A stretch of DNA of 64,000 nt from Callorhinus ursinus (GCF_003265705.1 NW_020313285.1:19988711-20052710), one strand, 5' to 3'. Shown: positions 49,601 through 63,862, counted from the first letter of the stretch. Made by a program: numbers and translations. Notes: generated from the sequence alone by a model not told the origin.

Positions 49601-50447
49601 CAGTTGTGTTTTCATTTTCATTGGTTTCCGTGAATTTTTTTAATTCTTCTTTAATTTCCTGGTTGACCCATTGATTCTTTAGTAGGATGCTCTTTAGCCT
49701 CCATGTATTTGAGTTCTTTCCGACTTTCCTCTTGTGGTTGAGTTCTAGTTTCAACGCATTGTGGTCTGAAAATATGCAGGGAATAATCCCAATCTTTTGG
49801 TACCGGTTGAGACCTGATTTGTGACCTAGGATGTGATCAGTTCTGGAGAATATTCCATGGGCACTAGAGAAGAATGTGTATTCCGTTGCTTTGGGATGGA
49901 ATGTTCTGAATATGTCTGTGAAGTCCATTTGGTCCAGTGTGTCATTTAAAGTCCTTATTTCCTTGTTGATCTTTTGCTTAGATGATCTGTCCATTTCAGT
50001 CAGGGGGGTGTTAAAGTCCCCCACTATTATTGTATTGTTGTCAATGTGTTTCTTTGCTTTTGTTATTAATTGCCTTATATAACTGGCTGCTCCCATGTTC
50101 GGGGCATAGATATTTACAATTGTTAGATCTTCTTGTTGGATAGACCCTTTAAATAGGATATAGTGTCCTTCCTCATCTCTTATTACAGTCTTTGTTTTAA
50201 AATCTAATTGGTCTGATGTAAGGATTGCCACCCCAGCTTTCTTTTGGTGTCCATTAGCATGGTAAATGGTTTTCCACCCCCTCACATTCAATGTGGGAGT
50301 GTCTTTGGGTCTAAAATGAGTCTCTTGCCGACAGCATATGGATGGGTCTTGTTTTTTAATCCAATCTGATAGCCTGTGTCTTTTGATTGGGGCATTGAGC
50401 CCTTTTACATTCAGGGTAACTATTGAAAGATACGAATTTAGTGTCAT
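46680..50447 (-). pseudogene. L1 ORF2 (endonuclease/reverse transcriptase), broken
   Basis: The ORF begins at 50447 with [18 protein letters not shown]. The first open block (50447-48906) is an apparently intact AP-type endonuclease: RQETH, VGDFN and SDHNALKLE carry the expected Glu, Asp/Asn and Asp-His catalytic residues. It is followed by the start of the RT domain ([15 protein letters not shown]). The frame then shifts. The second block (48680-47949) carries [13 protein letters not shown], but the catalytic Ala-Asp-Asp tyrosine-box segment is missing: the text runs from KLSF directly to YVENPKDS, an in-frame loss of roughly seven residues. The third block (47780-46680) has the Cys-rich C-terminal region with [18 protein letters not shown]. 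The element cannot make a working RT. Confidence 0.95.
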
Positions 50448-50529
50448 TGTATTGCCTGTAAGGGTGACTCTTACTGTCTATTGTCTGTGTTCCTTTCTGG
50501 TCTATGTTGCTTTTAGGCTCCCTCTTTGC

Positions 50530-51431
50530 TTAGAGGACCCCTTTCAATATTTCTTGGAGGGCTGGTGTCGTGTTTGCAAATTCCTTTAGTTTTTGTTTGT
50601 CCTGGAACCTTTTTATCTCTCCTTCTATTTTCAATGACAGCCTAGCTGGATATAGTATTCTTCGCTGCATATTTTTCTTGTTTAGTGCTCTGAAGATATC
50701 TTGCCAGTCCTTTCTGGCCCACCAGTTCTCTGTGGATAGGTCTGTTGCCAATCTAATGTTTCTACCATTATAGGTTACATATCTCTTCTCCCGAGCTGCT
50801 TTCAAGATTTTCTCTTTGTCTCTGAGATTCGTAAGTTTTACTATTAGATGTTGGGGTGTTGACCTATTTTTATTGATTTTGAGAGGGGTTCTCTGGGCCT
50901 CCTGGATTTTGATGCCTGTTTCCTTCCCCACATTAGGGAAGTTCTCTGCTGTAATTTGCTCCACTATACCTTCTGCCCCTCTCTCTCTTTCTTCTTCTTC
51001 TGGGATCCCAATTATTCTAATCTTGTTTCGTCTTACCGTATCGCTTATCTCTCGAATTCTGCCCTTGTGATCCAGTAGTTGTTTATCTCTTTTTCTCAGC
51101 CTCTTTATTTTCCATCATTTGGTCTTCTATATCGGTAATTCTCTCTTCTGCCTCATTTATCCTAGCAGTTAGTGCCCCCATTTTTGATTGTACCTCATTA
51201 ATAGCCTTTTTGATTTCAACTTGAAAATGACAATAGATTTTCGTTCTTTTATTTCTCCAGGAAGGGTTTCTCTAATAACTTCATTCTTTTTTCAAGCCCA
51301 GCCAGTATCTTTAAAATCATGGTTCTGAACTCTAGGTCCGACATCGTACTAATGTCCGTATTGAGTAGGTCCCTGGCTGACGGTACTACCTCTTGTTCTT
51401 TTTGCTGAGGTAATTTTTTCCGTCTTGTCAT
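50530..51431 (-). pseudogene. L1 ORF1 (RNA-binding protein), broken
   Basis: The N-terminal part is open at 51431-51249 and starts MTRRKKLPQQKEQEVVPS. The C-terminal RNA-binding part is open at 50964-50530, with RSTPQHLIVKLTNLRDKEKILKAAREK and YNGRNIRLATDLS. The coiled-coil portion between them (50965-51248) is interrupted. It is normally a trimeric nucleic-acid chaperone; this copy is not intact. Confidence 0.92.
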
Positions 51432-53240
51432 TTTGTCCAGAGGAGAACAGATGAATGAGAGAACAGAATGCTAACAGGTTAACAATGTCCCCAGCAAATA
51501 TACTGTATACAAATCAGAAAAGACCTGAAACCAGGGGAAAAGAAAGGGAAGGAAAGCAAAAAGAAAGAAAAAAAAAGAAAAAGATAAAAACAAAAACAGA
51601 ACAAAACAAGAAAGACAGAATATGATCAAATATGAGCAGGCTAGTGCATAGATCAGTGCCACACACTAGATGTTGGGTGTATTTTGGTCTGTTAGAAGAA
51701 AGTGCCTCCTAAAATTTAAAAGAAAGAAAGACTTGTATATGTACAAAATAAGGGTTGACACAATGAAGAGATGGAATATGACTGTAAAGATGAAAATTAT
51801 AAAAGATTTTATAAAAGGAATTGATAAGTTGTTTGAAAAAAGAAAGAAGATTTAAAAAAAGAATAAATAAGGGAGAGAATGTGATCAGGCAGGAGACTAG
51901 AACAAAACCATACACTAGTGATTTAGGGTATATTTTGAAATGTTAGAAGAAACTGTATCTCAAAATTTTAAAGAGAGAACAACTTATATATACATGCCAA
52001 AAATAAGGCTAACTACTATGAATGGATAGAATAGGACTCTAAAAATGAAAAATAAAAATTTTTTTATAAAAGGATTGATAACATGTTGCTTGAAAAAGAG
52101 AAAAAGAAAAATTGAAAAAATAAAAGTTAAAAAAAATTAACTTTGAAAGACTAATGAATCATTGTAAAAAAAAAAGCCATGAATTCTCTGTGCAGTATTC
52201 CCCTAGCGCTGGAGTTCTCCCTTTTTCCTTGATTGGTAAACTTGGTCTTGGCTTGCTGGCTGTTCCTGCTGATCTTCTGGGGGAGGGTCTTGTTGCCGTG
52301 GTTCCCAAATGTCTTTGTCGGAGGCGGAATTGCCCCCGCCCTTGCCGGTCCGGGCTAAGCAATCTGCTCGGGTTTGCTCTCAGGAGCTTTTGTTCCCTGC
52401 AAGCTCTCAGTGCACCTTTGGAGGACGAGAGTGAAAATGGTGGCCTCCCAATCTCCTCCCGGAGGAGCCGAGAACTCGGGACCCCTCTCCTCAGTGCGCC
52501 CCCAGAGAAAAGCAGTCAGTCACTCCCGTCTCCCTGGTCTCTGGCCGCACTCAGTGCTCACCCGGCCTGTGACCGAGCGTTTCTATCTCTGGCACCCGAC
52601 CCCGTGTGGAATCTCCAAACCCAGCAGATCCCTGCGGTGCACTCCCGCGCCACTCCTCCCGGAGGAGGAATGGAAGTCTCCCCGGATCTTCTGCTTTTTG
52701 GGTCCCTGCTGGAGGAGCGGAGGCCCGACTGTGCCGCGGATCACGGTGTATGGCAACCGTGAGCTGAGAGCACGCTCCTTGGCCCCATCTCTGCAGCCGG
52801 CTTCCCCGCTCCGATACCTGGGAGCTGTGCTGCACTCAGGCCCCCCTGTCTTTCTGTGACCCCCAGAGGGTCCTGAGACCACACTGTCCCGCGAGGGTTC
52901 CACCCCCCGCTTAGCCCCTGGAGCGAGGTCCCTCAGCGGAGCCGACTTCTAAAAGTTCCGATTTTGTGCTCCGCGGCTCTATCACTTGCCAGAAGCGGCT
53001 GACGGAGGCCCCCTGCCCCGCCGTCTATCCTCCCGAATATCGCCTCGGATTCACTTCTCCGCAAGTCCTACCTTCCAGTAAGTGGTCGCTTCTCTGTTCA
53101 GAGAGTTGTTGCTACTCTCTTCTTCGATCTCCTGTTGAGTTCGTAGGTGTTCAGAATGGTTTGATCCCTATTCAGCTGAATTCTTGAGACCAAACGAAAT
53201 CCAGGTCTCCTACTCCTCCGCCATCTTGCTCTGCCAGTTT
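51432..53240 (-). promoter_or_regulatory. L1 5' UTR with GC-rich promoter and ~250-bp tandem repeats
   Basis: 52200-53240 is GC- and CpG-rich and ends with the YY1-type site at the element's start. 51600-52110 is A-rich on the + strand and holds two imperfect tandem units about 250 bp apart, marked by 'cacactagatgttgggtgtattttg' (51661 on) and 'tacactagtgatttagggtatattttg' (51910 on). Each is followed by 'ttagaagaaa' and later 'aaaaggaattgataa...gttg' text. L1 5' UTRs drive transcription of the element (here toward lower coordinates), and some also act in the opposite direction. Confidence 0.8.
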
Positions 53241-54040
53241 TCTCTAGTTTCAATCCTATTTTGTGTGTTTTCTCTGTTTTATTTTGACAGAGAGGTGACA
53301 AAAGGGACATTAGAGTTAAACTGCAGCGCCTTGAATTGCCGGTTGACAATATGTCCTTTGCCTTGAGTAGAGGCCGAGCTCTTTTTCTTTTCTCTGAACC
53401 AAAATTGTCTTTTTAGCTTTGCTTAGCAATTTTTTTCTTGACAAGCTTCTGCTCATTTTTGGCTCTAGCTTTCCTGACGCTATTCTTATAACTGCTTGCA
53501 ACTCATTTGTATATGTCTTGGGTTGTGGGCCCCTCCCTGTTCCATCTTTTTATATAAGCTTCTTTATATTCTGAGCCCTTAGGACTTCTCTTTATGGGTC
53601 CACATTGTTTTATTTTTTTATGTTCCTCCTTATCTGAATTCTTTGCAATTGAATAATCAAAACTGAGTCTTAAAAGTTAACCAGTTATTTTGTACTGCTT
53701 ACGTAGGCCACATAGCCACTTTTGAGGGTTTTTTGGACATTTTTAATTTCTGCCTTTTTTGAAAGGAAATTTGAGGGTTCTTGACTTTTCTTTCTGATTT
53801 CAGCCCCAAGAAAGATAATCTACCAGCGCTGGGTGAAAAATTTACATGTGTCCTTCCCATCCATTACATCCATTATGAATTGTTCAGTTTTACAATAAGA
53901 AGAGTTTGGCTGGTCATTTATTTTGTGTATGTATCTTTTTCCATCGGCACTTCTGGCATTTAACATTAGAATGTATACCACCTTTTACCCAGAGTTCATG
54001 CTCACTTAGTTGTGTTTTTTTTCCTTTTGTGTCTTTTCTT
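53241..54040 (-). pseudogene. Unassigned decayed retrocopy-like block
   Basis: Between the L1 5' end and the next L1 there is 0.8 kb of unrelated sequence. On the - strand it shows broken but protein-like stretches: one lysine/arginine-rich frame around 53590-53400 reading KEAYIKRWNREGP and KNEQKLVKKKIAKQ, interrupted by in-frame stops, and a Cys-x2-Cys phrase VKCQKCRW near 53960. Codon-like lysine richness and single-base shifts between frames resemble a processed pseudogene. I do not recognise the parent gene, and an old repeat is possible. Confidence 0.3.
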
Positions 54041-56400
54041 TTTTTTAAACAGACTCTGTTTTTTATATGAGTTTTAGGTTCACAGCAAATAAGAGTGGAA
54101 AGTACAGAGATTTCCCACACACCCCTGCCTCCACACATGTACTCAGCTACCAAAACCCTATACTGGTACATTTATTACAGTCTTACCTATCTTGACATTA
54201 TCATTATCACCCCAAATCGATGGTTCACATTAGGTTTCATTTTTGGTGTTGTACGTTTTGTGGATTGGAACAAATGAATAATGACAGGTATGTACCTCTC
54301 TAGTACTGGTAGTATACAGAAGTATATCTACAGTATACAGAATAATTTCGCTGCCCTAAAAATCCTGTGTGCTCTGCCTGTTCATTCCTCACTCCTTCTA
54401 ACCTGGAACCACTGATACTTTTACTGACTCCATAGTTTTGCCTTTTCCAGAATGGCATCTAGTTAGAATCATACAGTATGTAGCCTTGTCAGATTGGTTT
54501 CTTTCACTTAGTAACATGCATTTAAGTTCCCTCATCCCTTTTCATGCCTTGATAGCTCATTTCTTTGTAGAGCTGAATTAGTCCATCAACTGGAAATTAT
54601 CACAGTTTATCCATTCACCTGCAAAAGGACATCTTGGTTGCTTTCAAGACTTTTGGCAGTCATGGGTAAAACTGCTATAAACATCTGTGTGTAGGTTTTA
54701 TGTGGACATAATTTTTTACCTCCTTTTTGTAAATACTGAGGAGCATGTTTGTGGATAATATGGTAAGAGTATGTTAAGTTTTGTAAGAAACCACCAAACT
54801 GTCTTCCAAAGTAGCTGTACCATTTTATATTCCCACTAGCAGTGAATGAGAATTCCTATTGTTGCACATCCTCACCAATTTTTGGTGTTTTCACACTTTT
54901 GGATTTTGGCCATTCTTATGGGTGTATAGTGGTATTTTATTGCTATCTTAATTTGTATTTACCAATGACACATGATGTGGAGCATGTTTTTATATGCTTA
55001 TTTGTTATGTATATATCTTCTTTGATGAGCTGGCTGGTTATGTCTTTGACCCATTTTTTAAATTGGGTTACTTATTTTCTTGTTGAATTTTAAGAGTTCT
55101 TTGTATATTTTGGATAATAGTCCTTTACCAGGTATGTCTTTTGTACATATTTTCTCCCAGGCTGTGGCTTGTCTTGTTATTCTGTTGATAGTGTCTTTTG
55201 CAGAGCAGAAACTTTGAATTTTTAATAAAGTCTGGCCTATCAGTTCTTTCATGGTTCATGCCTTGATGTTGTATCTAGAAAGTCATTACCATATTCATGG
55301 GTTATCTAGATTTTCTGCTATGTTATCTTCTAGAACCTCTTACGGTTTTGTGTTGTACATTTAGGTCTTTGACTTTGAGGTAGTTTTTGTGAAGGGTGTG
55401 ACGTCTGTGTGTAGATTAATTTTTTTGCCTGTGGTTGTTCTTGTAGTATTTGTTGAAAAGACTATCTTTTCTCCATTATTGCCTTTGTTCCTTCATCAGA
55501 AATTGGTTAACTGTATTTATATGGGTCTTTTTCTGGGCTCTCTCTTCTGTTCCTTTGATCTGTTTGTTCTTTTGCCAGTACCATACTGTCTTGATAACTG
55601 TAGCTTTATGGTAAGTTGAATAGTGTCAGTCTTCTGATTTTGTTCTTCTTCAGTATTGTGTTAGGTGTTCTGGGTCTTTTGCTGCCCCAAATAAACTTTA
55701 GGATCGGTTTGTTGATACTCACAAAATGATTTGCTGGGATTTTGATTGGGGTTGCATTGATACCTATAGATCATGTTGGGAAGAACTGACTTCATGGCAG
55801 TATTAAGGCTTCCTTTCCATGAACATGGGCTCTCTCTGCATTTATTTAGTTCCTTTTTGATGTCTATCTTTAGGGCTTTATAGTTTCTTCATATAGGTCT
55901 TGTACCTATTTGGATTTTTACCTAAGTATTTGTTCTTTTGAATGCTAATATAAATGGTCATGAATTTTTATTTTCAAATTTCACATGGTCATTGCTGGTA
56001 TATAGCAAAGTGATTGACTTTGTATATTAACCTTGCATCTTGCAACCTTGCTGTAATAGCTTAATTAGTTCCAGGAGTTCTTTTTTTTTTTTTTCATTTT
56101 TTTTCAGGTTTTTTATGTAGACAGCCATGTCATTTGTGAACAAAGATGATTGTATTTCTTCCTTTCCAATTTGTATACCTTCTATTACCCTTTCTCTTAA
56201 CTGTATTAGCTAGGACTTCTAGTACAGTGTTGGAAAAGGAATGGTGAGAACATACTTAACTTGTTACTGATCTTGGCAGGAAATCTTCTAGTTCCTCACC
56301 ATTAAGTATGAAGTTAGGTATAAGTTTCCTGTAAATGTTCTTTATCAAATTGTAGGAGTTACCCTCTATTCCTAGCTTGCTTGGTTTTTTAGTTCATATT
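54041..56400 (-). mobile_element. Old L1 (antisense), 3' part
   Basis: Opens with a T run and 3'-UTR text 'agactctgttttttatatgagttttaggttcacagcaaa', then antisense ORF2 3' text such as 'gggtttatttattcactcacctgc'-type phrases, 'cattcttatgggtgtatagtggtatttt' and 'tgtacatattttctcccaggctgtggcttgtc'. It ends near 56390 in RT-region sequence. Only fragments of reading frame survive (for example 55252-55058 on -). Confidence 0.85.
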
Positions 56401-56479
56401 TTTGCTTAGAATAATTTTACAAATGCTGGTATAATTAAGTATTTCAGGTTGCTGATACAGAGGCTTGTTTTACAAATTT

Positions 56480-57726
56480 AAACCTTGATTAGACTGTGCT
56501 AGAAAAACAATTTAAAATGTGAAAACACACCTGTTGAAAAACTTTGGGACACAGCAAAAGTAGTTCTAAGAGGGAAGTTTATAGTGGTGCAGGCCTACTT
56601 CAAGAAACAAGAAAAAACTGAAATAAACAATCTAACCTTACACCTAAAGGATCTAGTAAAAGAAGAACAAACACAACTCAGCGTTAGTAGAAGGAAGGAA
56701 ATAATAAAGATCAGAGTGAAAATAAATGAAATAGAGACTTAAAAAGCAATAGGAAAGATCATTGAAACCAAGAGTTGGTTCTTTGAAAAGATAAGTGAAA
56801 TTGACAAACGCTTGGACTCATCAAGAAAAAAAGAGAAAAGGCCCAAATAAAATCAGAAACAAGAGAGAAGAGCTCAAACCATAGAAATAAAAAGGAATAT
56901 AAGAGACTATGAAAAATGGTATGCCAACAGATTGGACAATGTTTCCAAAACTAAATCAGGAGGAAGTAGAAAATCTGAACAAACTGATTACTAGTAATGA
57001 AATTGAATCAGTAATCAAAAAACTCCCCCAACAAGCAAAAGCTCAAGGCCAGATGGCTTCAGAGGTGAATTCTATCAAACATTTAACGAAGAGTTCATAT
57101 CTATTTTTCTCAAACTGTTACAAAAATAGAAGAGGAAGGAAAGCTTCCAGATTAATTCTGCAAGGCCAGCCTTTCCCTTACACCAAAACCAGATCGAGAC
57201 ACCACAAAAAAGACGACTATGGGTCAGTATCCCTGATGAACTTAGATGCACAAATCCTAAACAAAATATTAACAAACCAAATTGAACAGTAAGTTAAAAG
57301 GATCATTCACCACACAATCAAGTGGGATTTATTCCACGGGTGCAAGGGTGGTTTAGTATCTAAATCAACCAGTGTGATATATTACATTAGTAACTTATGA
57401 AGGATAAAAATGGTAATAATCATCTCAGTAGATACAGAAGCATTTGACAGAAATCATTATCTGTTTATGATAAAAACTCTCAACAAAGTGGATTTAGAGG
57501 AAACATACCTCAATATAGTAAAGACGATACATATGACAAACCCACAACTAATATCATACTCAATGGTGAAAAGCTCAGGAACAAGATAAGGATGGCCATT
57601 CTTGCCACTTATTTGTATTCAACATAGTACTGAAGTCCTAACTGCAGCAATCAGACAAGAAAAAGAAATAAAAGGCACCCATATTGGAAAGGAAGAAGTA
57701 AAACTATCATTATTTGCAAATTACGT

Positions 57727-57764
<38 letters not shown>

Positions 57765-59375
57765 ATCCTGAAGACTGCACCAAAAAAACTACTAGAACTA
57801 AGAAAGGAAATCAGTAAAGTTGCAGGATCAACTTTAGATCAATTGAACAGGATAGAGCGCCCAGAAATAAGCTCACACTTAATATGGTCAGTTAATCTGC
57901 GACACGGGAGGCAAGAATATACAGTGGGGAAAAGACAGTCTCTTCAGTAAATGCTGTTGGGGAAACTGGGCAGCTGCATGTGAACAAATGAAACTGGACC
58001 ACTTTCTTACACCACACACTAAAAAAACTCAGACTAAGGACCTAATTGTGAGACCTGAAACCATAAAACTTCTCGAAAAACATAGGGCAGTGATCACTTG
58101 GACATCAGCCTTAACAACATATTTATGGGATATGTCTCCTCAGGCAAGGAAAATAGACAAAAGTTAACTATTAGGACTACAAAATAAAAAGCTTTGTAAC
58201 AGTTAAGGAAACCTTCAACAAAAGGAAAAAGCAGTCTGCTGGATGTAAGAAGATATTTATAAATGTTATATCTGATGAGTAATATCCAAAATAAATAAAA
58301 GAACTTACACAACTCAACACCAAGAAAAAAACCCAAACCAAACAAACAATTTGGTTAGAAAAATGGGCAGAGAATCTGAATAGGCCTTTTTCCGAAGAAG
58401 ACATACAGATGGCCAACTGACATATGAAAAGATGTTCAGCATCATTAATCATCAGGGAAATGCAATTCAAATCACAGTGAGATGCCACCTCACACCAGTC
58501 TGAATGGCTAGTATCAGAAGGACAAATAAGTATTGACAAGGATGTGGAGAAAAGAGAATTCTTGTGCACTGTTTGTGGTAGTATATGTTGGTGCAGCCAC
58601 TGTGGAAAACAGTATGCAGATTTCCAAGAAAATTAAAAATAGAAATACCATATTATCCAGGAATTCCACTACTGGGTATTTACCCAGAGAAAGCAAAAAC
58701 ACTAATTTTTTTTTTCCAAAAACACTAATTTGAAAAGATATGTGCACCCCTGTGTTTGTTGTAGCATTATTTACAATAGCCAAGATATGGGAGTAAGCTA
58801 AGTATCCATCAATAGATATAAGTGATATATATAAGACAATGGAATATTATCCATCAATAGATATAAGGAGGTATATACACAATGGAATATTATTCAATGA
58901 TAAAAACGAATGAGATCTTGCCATTTTCCAACAAGATGGATGGACCTAGAGGGTATTATACTAAATGAAATAAGTCAGACAAAGAAAGACAAATACCATA
59001 TGATTTCACACATATGTGGAATCTAAAAAACAAAGCAAATGAAAAAATAATAAACCACAAACAGACTCATAAATACAGAGAACAAGCTGGTGGTTGCTGG
59101 AGGGGGCTGGTGTACAAAACAGGAGAAGAGGATTAAAAGATTCAAAATTCCAGTTACACATTAAATAAGTTTTGGAGATGAAAAGTACAGCAGAGAATAA
59201 TATAATAATATTGCATAGTGTTGTTTGGTAGATGGCAACTACGTTTATCGTGGTGAGCACTGAGTAATATACAGGATTATCTAGTCGCTGTGTTGTACAC
59301 CTGAAACCATTATGGTATTGTGTGTCAACTCTACTTCAATAATAAAAAATTTAGAAGAAAAATAAAATAAATGTG
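56480..59375 (+). mobile_element. Old L1 (sense), ORF2 to poly(A)
   Basis: Starts in ORF2 after the endonuclease ('ggacacagcaaaagtagttctaagagggaagtttatag') and continues through the RT region (fragment 56909-57292 with the L1 phrase NQEEVENLNK). It contains a (GT)n at 57727-57760 in place of coding text and ends with 3' UTR and an A-rich tail near 59375. Multiple stops and shifts. It abuts the antisense L1 at 54041-56400 head to head. Confidence 0.88.
57727..57760. repeat. (GT)n microsatellite inside L1
   Basis: A run of about 17 GT units directly after 'caaattacgtg' of the RT region. It replaces the expected tyrosine-box coding sequence of the old L1. Confidence 0.9.
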
Positions 59376-59519
59376 ATACTGCCTATCCTTGTATTTGGAT
59401 AAGTTTTAAAATATTCATTTTCAAGACATACTGTTTTTCTTTTTTTTTGTAAGGTAATAGACTCAAAGCCAGGGAGGACAGTGATACTTAAGTGAAATAT
59501 CTGAAAATATTTTTCATAG

Positions 59520-62095
<2,576 letters not shown>

Positions 62096-62826
62096 TAACC
62101 TGTAGCTTAATTTCAGTCACTGTAAATATGTATATTATATTTCTATAGGTTATGATTTTAAAATGTCTTTGTGAAATGAAAGTCAGTATTTACTTTTGAC
62201 CTGACTTAATAGGTTTTTAAATGATATTCTTGAGTTTTAAAGCTTTAAAACCACACGGTAGGTCTAAGTTTTAATTTTATAATCCAGACATAAAATGCAT
62301 GATACTGATTTTGATACTGAATAGGGGCTGAGTTTATAAAGAGCTTCGGTTAAAGACTGAATTGCTAGAAAGCATTTAATATTAAAATTGCTTTTGAAGT
62401 TCCTTAGCTTCGGCAGTTTCAATTATTGTTAGATCCCACTGGAGTGACTTAAAAAATTCTTTAGAAGACTAAAATTAGCTTCCTTGCATTTAACCTCTGT
62501 TATTAAGGATTTGCAGAGTTGAAAGAACTTTTCAAATTTATCACTTGCTCTTGGCCTGATTTTACTGGCCTACCGAAGATGATGGTTTGTGAGTAAAATT
62601 AGGGAAGAATTTTAGTGACACATATAAGCATCCTGTACTCTATCCACTCGGTCCTTAAGGTTTTAACCAAAGAAGAACAATTGTGAAATGCTCCGAGTGG
62701 GCTTCTTCTTTTTGACATTCAGACCCACAGTTCAGTGTTGCCTTGCTGCTTTGCTGTCGGTCTTTTCTATGCATCAGTTTATCAGTAGCCCCAAAGGCAT
62801 TCCCCCTCCATAGAAACCTAACTTTT

Positions 62827-63007
62827 TTTTGAAGATTTTATTTATTTATTTGATTGAAAGAGAGAGAGTGTGTGGGGGTGGAGGGAGCAGAGGGAGAGTG
62901 AGAAGCAGACTCCCCGCTGAGCAGGGAGCCTGACTATGCAGGGATACAGGGCAGGGATGCGGGGCTCAATCCCAGGACTCTTACCAACTGTGCCATCCAG
63001 GTGCCCC
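62827..63007 (-). mobile_element. CanSINE (antisense)
   Basis: 'ttttgaagattttatttatttatttgattgaaagagag', 'gcagactccccgctgagcagggagcc' and 'caactgtgccatccaggtgcccc'. It has a local rearrangement that repeats 'atgcagggatacagggcaggg'. The duplication AGAAAC(C/A)TAACTTTT lies at 62812-62826 and 63008-63022. Confidence 0.93.
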
Positions 63008-63521
63008 AGAAACATAACTTTTATGTGTTTAATCTCTACTCCCCATCTCCTCCTCCCAAGCCTCATTTTCCTGGGCCAGCACTACTGTAAGCTGTAAAGC
63101 AGAGAGCTTGGTGAATCCAGGCAAATAAAAGTGAAAAAAATTTTAATCTTTATCTAGAATTTTAGGCTAAAGTGTTCTAGTGTAATTCATCCCAGCTACT
63201 TTAATTACAGTTGTGTGCATTGATCAGATCTACAGTGTCTTACCTCAGTTAAAAAAAAAAAAAAATCCCAAACCTGAAAACCAAAACTTTTTCGCAACAA
63301 AATCTGATGTGAACTTATATGAGGCTGTTTGTGGGTTTTATTTATCCCATTAAGTGAGAATGTATCTCACTGCAGAAATAATAGTGTTTTAATTATGAGC
63401 TGTTGTACTGTATTAACTTTCTAAACTTCAAAAAGAAAAAGAATTCTGAAACATATCTTGCCCCAAGGATTTCTGTTAAGGGAATCCTATCTCTTTCAGT
63501 ACTGCAACGCTGTTGCTTTTA

Positions 63522-63711
63522 TTTTTTATTTTTTTATTTTTTAAAGATTTTATTTTTTGAGACACAGAGTGAGCGAGTGGAGGAGGGAGGGGCAGAGGGA
63601 GAAGCAGACTCTCCACTGAACAGGGAGCCCGATGCGGGGCTCAATCCCAGGACCCTGGGATCATGACCTGAGCCGAAGGCAGACGCCTAACGACTGAGTC
63701 ACCCAGGCGCC
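63522..63711 (-). mobile_element. CanSINE (antisense), 151 bp before the last SMAD5 exon
   Basis: 'attttttaaagattttattttttgagacacagagtgagcg', 'gcagactctccactgaacagggagcccgatgcggggctcaatccc' and 'gactgagtcacccaggcgcc'. The duplication CAAC(G/T)CTGTTGCTTTTA, with one mismatch, lies at 63505-63521 and 63712-63728. Confidence 0.95.
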
Positions 63712-63862
63712 CAACTCTGTTGCTTTTAATTCCATGGTGAATCCTGAGATTGGTTTTGTGTCCTCCACTGTTAAAGTATCTCTTTGTTAGTTTGTTAAAA
63801 TTGTTTTAGGCTGATTGACAGTTTAAAGAGGTATTTGCTATGATATCTTTTCATTTTCTTAG

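Larger units (their letters stand above)
46229..53240 (-). mobile_element. Full-length LINE-1 (antisense), disabled
   Basis: A 7.0 kb L1 lying opposite to SMAD5. The 5' end is at about 53240, where the - strand begins 'ggcagagcaagatggcggagg', containing a YY1-type CAAGATGGC. The GC-rich 5' UTR and A-rich tandem section run from 53240 to about 51432. ORF1 remnants are at 51431-50530, ORF2 remnants at 50447-46680, and the 3' UTR at 46679-46229. Lengths of the ORF1 (about 300 codons) and ORF2 (about 1256 codons) intervals match a normal L1, but both are interrupted. I found no clear target duplication between the two edges. Confidence 0.95.

Noticed and set aside
52154..52859. 202- and 161-codon + strand frames at 52.15-52.86 kb
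   Set aside because: They lie in the GC-rich L1 5' UTR, antisense to the element, and have no recognised domain. Length is explained by base composition.
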